The notes beneath the pieces are model-generated. The model was not told the origin of the DNA, made no database searches, and saw only the letters and a list, made by a program, of their open reading frames with translations. This document shows, in pieces, positions 20,833-29,184 of a stretch of 64,000 bases of DNA. Position numbers and translations under genes: made by a program. This DNA is from Oscillospiraceae bacterium (lineage in GTDB: Bacteria; Bacillota; Clostridia; Oscillospirales; Oscillospiraceae). The DNA lies in assembly GCA_015068425.1 (NCBI GenBank), contig SVKK01000001.1, forward strand, positions 104,830 to 168,829, written 5' to 3'. Numbering within the stretch: position 1 is the stretch's first letter; every line of letters starts with the position of its first letter.

Positions 20833-21111
20833 TTAGGTCAACAATCGGTATAGCTTATCTATCTCTGGAAGAACATTTTCGGAAAACAACTTGCCATCCA
20901 CTTTGAATGAATCCAGCAATTCTCCTATGCTTTGAAACTCACCAAAATACATAGGTTCGTTGTCAGTTTTCAGTTCGCCAAAGCCTATATTATCAACCCA
21001 TATAACTAGCGAATTTGGAGAAATCCCAATCATTCCCTCATGCATCGCCGTACGAAAATTAAACTGACCGCCTGTCACTGCCAATTCCTCATAAAATTGA
21101 TTTCGTGTCAT
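20833..21111 (-). CDS. Candidate immunity protein of papain-fold toxin
   Basis: 92 aa; ATGA overlap with toxin stop at 21108. Confidence 0.55.
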   Translation of the reverse strand: MTRNQFYEELAVTGGQFNFRTAMHEGMIGISPNSLVIWVDNIGFGELKTDNEPMYFGEFQSIGELLDSFKVDGKLFSENVLPEIDKLYRLLT

Positions 21112-24100
21112 TTTTTTGCCCCCTCATTTATGCAGCACTCAAAAATTAAATCTGATGGTATGTTGTCATCTATTCGCCATATACTGGTTTGACCTCTAAC
21201 CACCATATCAAAATAACGACTGCAGTCACTATCGCCTGTTTGTGGATCTATGAATACCGTTGTGCCGTTTCGCTGTTCAGCAACAAATACATGTCCTTTG
21301 ATGTCGGGATAATTATCTCGCCATGCAACCAACACTTCTGCCCTTGCTCCATTGCCCCATTTGGCCATTTGTTCTTTGATTTGCTGCAATCCATTGCCTT
21401 TAACGCACCAAACACGTTCCTGTCTTTTCCACGCCGCTATTGCATTATTCGCCAAAATATCATCAAGCACATTGCCTTGAAGCGGTTTAGCAACAACCCT
21501 AAATCCTCTTCTTCGCATTTCGTATGCAGGCACGCAGCGTTGGCAGTTATTTCTCCACTCATAGTTATGTGTGCTAAAGTTTGGGTTTACGGCGACCAAG
21601 TCTTCTTCTGCCGAAGTAATGCCAACTTTTCTGTCAAAACAATCCGTAACTGCTCCTGCGAATATTGTATCACTATTTGCATCATTTTCAAGGTCAACAT
21701 TCAGGCCATCGGAGGTCTCATAATTCTCCAGCATATTGTGTTCGCGCATATAGTCCGCGTAGATGGTGGGCGTTGGGGTGCTTGCGCTTATATCTGTCTT
21801 GCTATGGTTTTTCAGTACTTTTTCCATTTGCCGCTGCAGCAGCCTTTGGGTATAATGATTTCCGTTTTTCTTCGCCTGCTCCGCAAGTCGTTCCAGATAG
21901 AGGAAAGAAGTTGGCTCTTGCGGTGTCTTTAAACTGTATTGTCCGTTGACTGTTTCATCCTTTTGTGATAAACTGTATTTGGAAGGTTGAGCATTGGCCT
22001 CTCTGTTTTCTGAGGGGTTCACGTCGGCATGTAAAGTCCGCCGGGTGTCCATCCTTCCATTTTGTTTCTCTGCGTTAAAACTGTAAACGAAATTACCGTC
22101 GCTCCGCTCTTTTACATTTATCGTAACACGATACGGGATGGCTTCCGTTTCTCCATATTCCCGAAACAAAATGTCATTAACAAAGTAATGCCATTCCCTT
22201 ACGCCATTGTGGGTAATGGAGGATTTCCCTTCCTCATCTTTTGAGTAATTATACTCAGATTCCGAGGCTATCTGATAATAATCATCGGCTAGATCAAGGG
22301 TCGCTCTCCTTTCCGCGGCAGTTCCGTGGCGATTGCCTCCCATCAGTTTTGATGCATCAGATGGCTCGTTTCCACTTTCATCGTAAGTTGGATCGAATTG
22401 GGCTTGTATGGTACGTGTGGTGCCATCTGGATTATGAATCACAAGGTTTATAGGTCTTTTACTCCACACATTCTTAATATAGCTCAATATGCGTTGTGCC
22501 TTGATGGACTTAGGTGTTCCTGCGGGAAAATTTGCTTCATAAATCCCTCTTCCGTCTTGAGTATACCCCTTAAAAGAAAGTTTTTCACCGCCGCTCTCCT
22601 GAGCGGCGTTTTTTTGTGTGCTCTCTATATTTTGCGTCTGATTCACAGCGGCATTCAGCGTTTCGGAAAGGCGCTGTTCAACCTGTCGAAGTCGGGCGGC
22701 GTACTCACTGTCCATAAGCCTCAGCCTGATTTCGTGGATGAAGTCGCGCAGTTTCTGCATAAGACTTCGGTCTCCTCTGTTTTTTGCTATAAAGCGTTCG
22801 AGTTCCCCTTTGTCCTCCAACAGTCTGCCGACATAATCCGCAACGACCTCATCCATTGCATTCTCTTTGTTTATATCTTTCCCGTATTTTGCATAGTTGA
22901 CCTGCATTTTCCGAATAGCGGCATCCACACTCTCGCTGTTAGCCGCAATCGTGTCACGAAGCCGAGAATATTCCTTCGGTGCGAGTTCCTGCATACGATG
23001 GGTTATTTCGTGTCCGAAAAGGAAGCGTACCGGATTGGGGTTGCCTTTTTCTATGAGTACAGTTCCGTTTGCTATCTGCGCATTCGCCATACCTCCGGCA
23101 ATACTGTCCGCAAACAACACCTTTATCCCCAATGCCTTTGCAACAGTATTGATGATATCTGCAGTCTTACTATCTATATTTCTGCGCACAAACGAATCGT
23201 AGACAAGTCCGCCTTCTTCTCCATATACCATCATAGGATTTTCATCGTTTAAACTGTCGGCAACTCTGTTTTCTCTTTTGGGAAGTTTCGCCAGCACATC
23301 CTCATAGGCGGTCACAAATTCAGCATTTTCTGGCTGTGTGCTCACAGAAACATCCGTTATTGACTCGGCAGCATTTTGCGTAGCTTCGAACACTCCGCCG
23401 GTCAGGGTGCCCATAAGGGCGTTATAGGCCACCTCACTCCAGTCTATATTAAGCTTGTCCCCGGTGACAATGCTCTTAAAGATGGGCTCCAGAACTGCCT
23501 GCAAAGCTTCCTCTGAGCCCTCTTTTATCGCACTGCCTCCGGTTTTGAGGATGAATTTGAGAATACCGTTTTCAACGCCGCTGGCTGCCTTAATAACATC
23601 GTCGGTAACTCCGCCCAGTCGGCTAATACCACCCATTATTCTCTGAAGGCAAGCTTCGCTTGCACCCACGGCCAGTCCGTAAGCCCAGGCCTGTCCCTCG
23701 GTCATTCCTTCCCTAAGTCCCTGCTGATATGCATTGCCGCCCGCAGAAATTCCATGCATTGCAATACCCGCTGGACCTCCAACAAGCACGCTGGGCAGCA
23801 TATTGCCAACCGTCACGCCCAGGTCATAGGCTATTTGACCAGCCTTGCCCAGATCCTCCTTGATGTACTGGGAGGCATAGTTGAGGCTATTCTCGGGCAA
23901 TTTCTGTCCGGTCACCGCTCCGTAAGCTCCCAGCGCACCCGCCATCCAGTTGGTAACGCCGGTACCCAGGGAGTTGGCTATCAAAGCCCCGGTCTTCCAG
24001 TCGCTGTTTTGAATGGCTCTGGCAACTCTTTGCCCATATCGATGGTTGACCGTTGTTCGCATAAACTCATAGTATTGTTCCGCTGATTCCTTGCCATACT

Positions 24101-25067
24101 TGCCGAGAAGATAGTTGTGTATCTTCTGTTCATCTCTGGTAAGGAGGTCGAACCCTGTATAGCTACCTTCGTAAATTTCAGCGCTGACATTGCCTAAATG
24201 GCTTCCCCCATCGGGATTATCCCGCAGTTCGCTCTCCATTCCCGCACCTATTTTCGCATATTTGTCAAAGTCGGGCGCATACGTCAGCTTCTCATAATTG
24301 ATGTAGCTCAGTTCGGCGATCTGCTGGTCTATTTTTTCTATCTGACTGTCATATTCCGCTCCTCTTTTTGCAAGCTCGGTTCCGTAGTCAAAGCGATTGG
24401 TATAGTCATAACCTTTTTCTCTTCGCTCTGTACCGGTCAAGGGCTCCGTCCAGATATACTTCCCGGGATCGGAGTACATATCCGCCTTTTCAGCCTCAAG
24501 GTTTTGTCTCTGCTGCTCCAGTTCGCGCAGAGTGGCAAGGCGTTCTGTGCCGGTGAGCCCCGCCGTGCGTCTCTGTTCCTCCTGTGCTGCGGTCTTCTGC
24601 GCTGCTCTCAACGCATCGTTGTAGTTCTCCAGACGCTCCGTGCCCGTAAGTCCTCTGTTTGCATAAAGGTCAAGGGTATTCAAGTCCTTCTTTATCTGCT
24701 CCTGATTGGCAGCGACCTCCCGAAGCTCCGTGCCCGTCATTGGACTGTTCTGTCTCCTCTCTGCCGCTTGCACTTCTGCAGGAAGAGAGTAGGTAAGGCG
24801 TTTTGCTGCATCGGCAGCAGGCTTCATATACTCGGGCTGACTCTGTGTTGCGGCAGTTAAAGAGCCCTTATAGTTCAGTCCTGCATTGAGTGCGCCGCTC
24901 AATGCTGCTGTTGCCTGATTTGTCGTTTTATCCGCCGCACTCGTTGCCAACGCTCTGTAACCCGCATTATTCGCCTGAACTCCCGCGGCAAAGCCGGTCA
25001 GGGGCTTGGCGGCTGCAGGTTGCGCGGGTTTCGTCGTTCCTTTGTAAACTTCCCAAAATTTTGCCAT
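21108..25067 (-). CDS. Polyvalent/polymorphic toxin-like phage protein: LTGTER repeats, zincin-like domain, LPD-like domain, C-terminal papain-fold toxin
   Basis: FLFGHEITHRMQELAP (HExxH); C-terminal NCQRCVPAYEMRRRGFRVVAKP...KGHVFVAEQRNGTTVFIDPQTGDSDCSRYF, consistent with papain-fold toxin 1 (Cys-His-Asp). Confidence 0.75.
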   Translation of the reverse strand: MAKFWEVYKGTTKPAQPAAAKPLTGFAAGVQANNAGYRALATSAADKTTNQATAALSGALNAGLNYKGSLTAATQSQPEYMKPAADAAKRLTYSLPAEVQAAERRQNSPMTGTELREVAANQEQIKKDLNTLDLYANRGLTGTERLENYNDALRAAQKTAAQEEQRRTAGLTGTERLATLRELEQQRQNLEAEKADMYSDPGKYIWTEPLTGTERREKGYDYTNRFDYGTELAKRGAEYDSQIEKIDQQIAELSYINYEKLTYAPDFDKYAKIGAGMESELRDNPDGGSHLGNVSAEIYEGSYTGFDLLTRDEQKIHNYLLGKYGKESAEQYYEFMRTTVNHRYGQRVARAIQNSDWKTGALIANSLGTGVTNWMAGALGAYGAVTGQKLPENSLNYASQYIKEDLGKAGQIAYDLGVTVGNMLPSVLVGGPAGIAMHGISAGGNAYQQGLREGMTEGQAWAYGLAVGASEACLQRIMGGISRLGGVTDDVIKAASGVENGILKFILKTGGSAIKEGSEEALQAVLEPIFKSIVTGDKLNIDWSEVAYNALMGTLTGGVFEATQNAAESITDVSVSTQPENAEFVTAYEDVLAKLPKRENRVADSLNDENPMMVYGEEGGLVYDSFVRRNIDSKTADIINTVAKALGIKVLFADSIAGGMANAQIANGTVLIEKGNPNPVRFLFGHEITHRMQELAPKEYSRLRDTIAANSESVDAAIRKMQVNYAKYGKDINKENAMDEVVADYVGRLLEDKGELERFIAKNRGDRSLMQKLRDFIHEIRLRLMDSEYAARLRQVEQRLSETLNAAVNQTQNIESTQKNAAQESGGEKLSFKGYTQDGRGIYEANFPAGTPKSIKAQRILSYIKNVWSKRPINLVIHNPDGTTRTIQAQFDPTYDESGNEPSDASKLMGGNRHGTAAERRATLDLADDYYQIASESEYNYSKDEEGKSSITHNGVREWHYFVNDILFREYGETEAIPYRVTINVKERSDGNFVYSFNAEKQNGRMDTRRTLHADVNPSENREANAQPSKYSLSQKDETVNGQYSLKTPQEPTSFLYLERLAEQAKKNGNHYTQRLLQRQMEKVLKNHSKTDISASTPTPTIYADYMREHNMLENYETSDGLNVDLENDANSDTIFAGAVTDCFDRKVGITSAEEDLVAVNPNFSTHNYEWRNNCQRCVPAYEMRRRGFRVVAKPLQGNVLDDILANNAIAAWKRQERVWCVKGNGLQQIKEQMAKWGNGARAEVLVAWRDNYPDIKGHVFVAEQRNGTTVFIDPQTGDSDCSRYFDMVVRGQTSIWRIDDNIPSDLIFECCINEGAKK

Positions 25068-25070
25068 ATA

Positions 25071-25844
25071 CTATTTCCTGACTATACCGTATTTGGCAAG
25101 CAGAGTATCGGTTTTGATCGTCTGATCTTCGTTCATATCTCCGGATACCTGATCCATATAATTGCCGAGCGCAGTGTAACTGCCGCTGCGCAGCAAGGTG
25201 GCTATATTGTTGTATACGTGATCCCATTCACTTGCTTTTATTCCGAGTGAACTGTTATTCAAGGTATTGTACCCTTTGCCATATGTGGGCTTTTCTTCAC
25301 GTTTGCCTCCGCTGTATCTCACCTTGGGTGCATTGGCTGCCTCCCACGCGGCTTTCAATGCGGCTATCTGCTCATCGGTATAACCCAGCTCCTTATAGCC
25401 GCTGAAGTCTCCGATTGATGCCATTGTATTGGCGCGCTCCGCTGCGTTGGCGCTGTAATCCTGCAGCACGTTCATGGCATTGCTGCTGCCTTTCGCCTCG
25501 ATATCGCTTATGCCCCGCTGGCGATTTTTCTCGTTCTGCAGCAGTCGGTCATGATACAAAGTTTCAAGACCGAGGTTTGTGCTCTCACTAAGTCCGCCGG
25601 ATATGCCCTGCGCCGAAAGCTGCTGGGGCAGGGTTTTCTTGCTCTTCATATAGTCCCGGTAGAGCTGGGTATTCATACCCTCATAATCCGCATTAAGATT
25701 GTTTATCTGTCTCTGGGTGTCCGCGTTAAGCTGCTCCAGTCGCTTGGCGTATATGCTCTCCGAGGGGATATTAAGCCCGGGCACATCCTCCGTATAGCCC
25801 TTCTTGCGTCTCCCCTGTGCGTCTATGTAAGTTGTATTTGCCAT
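25071..25844 (-). CDS. Phage protein of unknown function, possible internal virion protein
   Basis: 257 aa, coiled-coil/Gln-rich, directly upstream of the toxin-like gene; RBS aaaggagagagaaaATGGC. Confidence 0.5.
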   Translation of the reverse strand: MANTTYIDAQGRRKKGYTEDVPGLNIPSESIYAKRLEQLNADTQRQINNLNADYEGMNTQLYRDYMKSKKTLPQQLSAQGISGGLSESTNLGLETLYHDRLLQNEKNRQRGISDIEAKGSSNAMNVLQDYSANAAERANTMASIGDFSGYKELGYTDEQIAALKAAWEAANAPKVRYSGGKREEKPTYGKGYNTLNNSSLGIKASEWDHVYNNIATLLRSGSYTALGNYMDQVSGDMNEDQTIKTDTLLAKYGIVRK

Positions 25845-25857
25845 TTTCTCTCTCCTT

Positions 25858-26133
25858 TCATCTGTGCGCCTCTATGTTGAGGTGCTTTTCCAGTTTGTCT
25901 ATTGCCTTTGTCACGGGGCCGTTGCAGCCCTGTTCCTGCAGTCCTTTCAAACAAGCAAGAACGCCGTAGACGAGGACGGTTTGTTCCTCCTTTATTGCCT
26001 GTATTTCCTTATCCTGTGTCTTCTGCCTATCCACAAAGCGGATTGCCCACGCCACAATGCCGAAAAGGACACCTAAAGCGGAGATGAAGGCGGCGGCTGT
26101 TATTACCGTCGTTGCGCTCAGTTCTATGCTCAT
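25858..26133 (-). CDS. Small membrane protein, holin/XhlA-like
   Basis: MSIELSATTVITAAAFISALGVLFGIVAWAIRFVDRQKTQDKEIQAIKEEQ...; next to endolysin. Confidence 0.55.
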   Translation of the reverse strand: MSIELSATTVITAAAFISALGVLFGIVAWAIRFVDRQKTQDKEIQAIKEEQTVLVYGVLACLKGLQEQGCNGPVTKAIDKLEKHLNIEAHR

Positions 26134-26138
26134 TGGCT

Positions 26139-26966
26139 TCATCCTCCGTTTATGAGTTTTTCCCAAGTGAGGCAGCCGCACTCTCCGTCAGCAACAAGAC
26201 CCATATCCTTCTGGAAGCGTTTGAGGGCGCTCTCGGTGTTTGCGCCAAATTCGCTGTCCACGCCGACGGTGCAGTAGCCTCTGTCGGTGAGAAGGGTCTG
26301 CATTGCCCATACCGCGCCGCCCTCGGCGCCCCTTTTCAGCAAAGGCAGGGGCGTGAGCATCGTGACCGTTTGCGGCGCGATGAGGGCATCGCGCCCTACG
26401 GAAGGGTTGGCGGTGTTGTTTGGCGCGCCGGCGTCGTCGCGCCCTATGAGGCTGCCGTTTTCCAGTGCCATTGCGGTGTGTCCGCTTGTGCGGACAAGAA
26501 TGTCACCCCGCTTGAGGTAATCGCCGCTCAGGAGATACTTGCTGTCCGTGAGCTTTTCGTAATCTCCGCTCTTGACAAAGGCGTCCACCATATTCCAAGT
26601 GACAAGCCCGTTTACTCCATAACCGAGGTTAGCACCTCCAACGATAGCGCACACGTGCATAAGGCTTGAGCAGTCGCACTCGCAGTCGTCGGTGATTTTG
26701 GAAAGGTCAAAGTTTACGAGTTTTGCATAGCGATAGAGGGTGTTGCGGCTGTTCTGGTCATAGCCTATATGCTTATTGGCGCAGGCCGCCTCGCAGGCCT
26801 TTGCGGATTTCTCCGCTATCTCTGCGGACTTGGGTCGTAGTATCACATCCCAATTTGCGTTGTACCAAGAGCGAATACAAACCTCGCCTCCTGTCTGGTC
26901 TCCCGCTGTGCCTCCGCTTGCTTTGCCTCTTTCGTCTATTGAGGCGTGTCCTATTTTTATCGCCAT
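26139..26966 (-). CDS. Endolysin: NlpC/P60- or CHAP-like peptidase plus peptidoglycan-binding domain
   Basis: GHASIDERGKASGGTAGDQTGGEVCIRSWY; CECDCSSLMHVCA; PG-binding GAVWAMQTLLTDRGYCTVGVDSEFGANTESALKRFQKDMGL. Confidence 0.8.
   Translation of the reverse strand: MAIKIGHASIDERGKASGGTAGDQTGGEVCIRSWYNANWDVILRPKSAEIAEKSAKACEAACANKHIGYDQNSRNTLYRYAKLVNFDLSKITDDCECDCSSLMHVCAIVGGANLGYGVNGLVTWNMVDAFVKSGDYEKLTDSKYLLSGDYLKRGDILVRTSGHTAMALENGSLIGRDDAGAPNNTANPSVGRDALIAPQTVTMLTPLPLLKRGAEGGAVWAMQTLLTDRGYCTVGVDSEFGANTESALKRFQKDMGLVADGECGCLTWEKLINGG
26391..26445. repeat. Interspersed GCCCTACGG repeat inside endolysin CDS
   Basis: gcgccctacggaagggttggcggtgttgtttggcgcgccggcgtcgtcgcgccct, closely matches 17586-17640. 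Confidence 0.85.
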
Positions 26967-26979
26967 TGTTTATCCCTCC

Positions 26980-27141
26980 TTACTCTGCGTACTCAACGCC
27001 ATATCTGTCGAACAGCTCTTTCACGCTGTTTTCTTTCAAAAGCTTCTGCTGCTGACCCTGATTAAGCGCGGCGTACACCGTCTGCAAGGCCGCTTTGGTC
27101 TCTTCGAAAACGATGTTGGCGGCATTGCTCCATTTATTCAT
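26980..27141 (-). CDS. Small phage protein
   Basis: MNKWSNAANIVFEETKAALQTVYAALNQGQQQKLLKENSVKELFDRYGVEYAE; not in supplied track. Confidence 0.6.
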   Translation of the reverse strand: MNKWSNAANIVFEETKAALQTVYAALNQGQQQKLLKENSVKELFDRYGVEYAE

Positions 27142-27430
27142 CCAAAGTCACCCCCAGTTTGTTCAGCGCCTTCTGCATATCTTCTATAAGCGCTCTTTCA
27201 TACTCCCGCTGCGCTGCGTCCAATTCGGCGAAGTCCACCCAAGGGGCAATCATCTCACCGCTGAACACCTCGCCGTCCTCTCTCGTCCAGCTCTCGCCTT
27301 CGGGAACAAAGCGGTAGCCCTCAATGAAAGCATCGCACTTTCCGTCAAAGAAGTCTGTTTCAACGGCGGTCATTGTGCCATCGTTGGAGATGTGGCACTT
27401 AAATTCAGAATCGATATAAATTATTTTCAT
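27134..27430 (-). CDS. Small phage tail-associated protein
   Basis: 98 aa MKIIYIDSEFKCHISNDGTMTAVETDFFDGKCDAFIEGYRFVPEGE. Confidence 0.5.
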   Translation of the reverse strand: MKIIYIDSEFKCHISNDGTMTAVETDFFDGKCDAFIEGYRFVPEGESWTREDGEVFSGEMIAPWVDFAELDAAQREYERALIEDMQKALNKLGVTLDE

Positions 27431-27440
27431 TTATGCCACC

Positions 27441-28525
27441 TCATTCAAACCACCATGCTTTTACAGTTGTTGTGACAGCCGATGTGTTACCTTCTGCTAT
27501 TGCACCAATTTCGGGGGAAACCACCTGATTGACAGACGATATATCAAGAGATAGTTCCATATCTTTGTTTATATTCGCGCTGGTAGACGATGTAATGTTT
27601 GCATACCTCTGTGCCGCCGCCGTATTATTCGCTCCTACCGCCATCGCTAACAAGCCCTTTGTACTGTTGGTGGAAACGATTGCCTTCATAGTCTTAAACT
27701 CTGTAACATCAACCGTTGTATCAATTTTGAAATATACACCATTGACACGAGTTGATATGGTAGTCGATGGGATTTGCACAATGATGCTGTCTGCGTTCTT
27801 TGTGTAGGCAGCATCACTATAATTTTTTTAAAGGTAAGTGGGAATACTTCCTCACCTCTGTTATAGATATAAAACAACCAATCTTTCCACTCGCCATTTT
27901 GATAGCTTTGCACTTCCTTATTCACCCACACTCCGCCTATATACTGCTTTGCGGAAAAAGGGTGGATTATAATTCCGTTTTTTTTCAATGCGTTGAACTC
28001 AGATGTACTGGAAGGGCTTGTTAGGACTACAACGGTTCCATTGTCAGCCGGGACAACCATATTCGCAATAATTGATTTTGCATCTCCATCTCTAATAGAT
28101 GCCCGAATAAATTTCGCACCAGCAGGAACGCTATAGGTTAAAGTATCGTTTTGTCTTAAAACATGGGAAATGGCGTTTCTATTAACGTCATAGAACCAGT
28201 GCGATACTGTTGTGGACGTATTGCTGTCCGCAGTGATAATCACACTTACAGTGCCATCTGGCAGCGGAATCATATCAGTTAACGTGTACGCATCTGACTG
28301 CGTTATTACACCAGAGTTGTTAATATAATAATCCGCAGTGGCGCCGACTTCAGTGTAAATCTCTTTTGTTGAAGAATACGGATTCTTTGGTGCGAATACC
28401 CAATAAGGGATATCAACGTCGGTGTTAACCCAAACCGTATTTTCTTTGGGATTGCTGGGCTGCGTAGTGCCTCCTACAACTTTAAAATTAAGGCTTGTTC
28501 CACCGCCGCTCATATTAAAAATCAT
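27441..28525 (-). pseudogene. Tail fibre/spike-like protein split by a frameshift at an A7 tract (two ORFs: 27686-28525 and 27441-27779)
   Basis: Frame 1 ...EEVFPLTFKK|; shifting at AAAAAAA gives ...KKNYSDAAYTKNADSIIVQIPSTTISTRVNGVYFKIDT..., joining smoothly to the 112-aa ORF. Confidence 0.65.
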
Positions 28526-28537
28526 TTGCCTTCCTCC

Positions 28538-29080
28538 TTAATTGAACACAGCCGCATTCACAGCAAGCGCAATATCGGGAACTTCCTCACATACAAATGT
28601 CAGCGCGCCCTCGCTCTGTGATGCGCAGCGCACTTCGCAGTCTGCGTATGCTTTGAAATTCTCTTCTGCGGGAGCAGGAGAAACAATGACTATGCTGTCT
28701 GCTGTTACGCTGTTCAAATTAACCGTCTGGCGCTTATCAGCCCAGCCCTCGACGCTCAGCGTTACGCTTGCGGCGGTTTTGGTTTTGCTTAGTTCTTCGA
28801 TAACAGAGCTTTCAATTTCCGCCTTGTCTTCCTCCGTCCAATAGTCCACGCCTTTCACGGGGCTATATCCGGGTTCTCCCGCAGGAGGTAATTCTATGGA
28901 CTCTATCTCCTCACGGACTATATCCACAAAGCTGTTGAACTTTTCCGCCACGACATTTTTTACAAGTCGGTCAAAGACCGCCTTGTTCTCAGCCGCCGTA
29001 CCGCTGAGACGGTCGGGGGCGGAGGCGACGCCGTTGGTGCTGATATCCGAAGGCTGTATTTTCAGATTTTCAAATTTCAT
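28538..29080 (-). CDS. Phage tail/baseplate-associated protein
   Basis: MKFENLKIQPSDISTNGVASAPDRLSGTAAENKAVFDRLVKNVVAEKFN...PPAGEPGYSPVKGVDYWTEEDKAEI. Confidence 0.6.
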   Translation of the reverse strand: MKFENLKIQPSDISTNGVASAPDRLSGTAAENKAVFDRLVKNVVAEKFNSFVDIVREEIESIELPPAGEPGYSPVKGVDYWTEEDKAEIESSVIEELSKTKTAASVTLSVEGWADKRQTVNLNSVTADSIVIVSPAPAEENFKAYADCEVRCASQSEGALTFVCEEVPDIALAVNAAVFN

Positions 29081-29184
29081 TTCTTTTCCCCCTCCTTGGT
29101 CTTGCCGGAGCAGCGGGGATTGCGGCAGATCCACTTATCCCTGCTGACACGGCTCATCTCGATTTTACATATGGGGCATTTCAT
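29077..29184 (-). CDS. 35-aa zinc-ribbon microprotein
   Basis: MKCPICKIEMSRVSRDKWICRNPRCSGKTKEGEKK; Cx2C...Cx4C; ATGA overlap with next gene; not in supplied track. Confidence 0.6.
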   Translation of the reverse strand: MKCPICKIEMSRVSRDKWICRNPRCSGKTKEGEKK

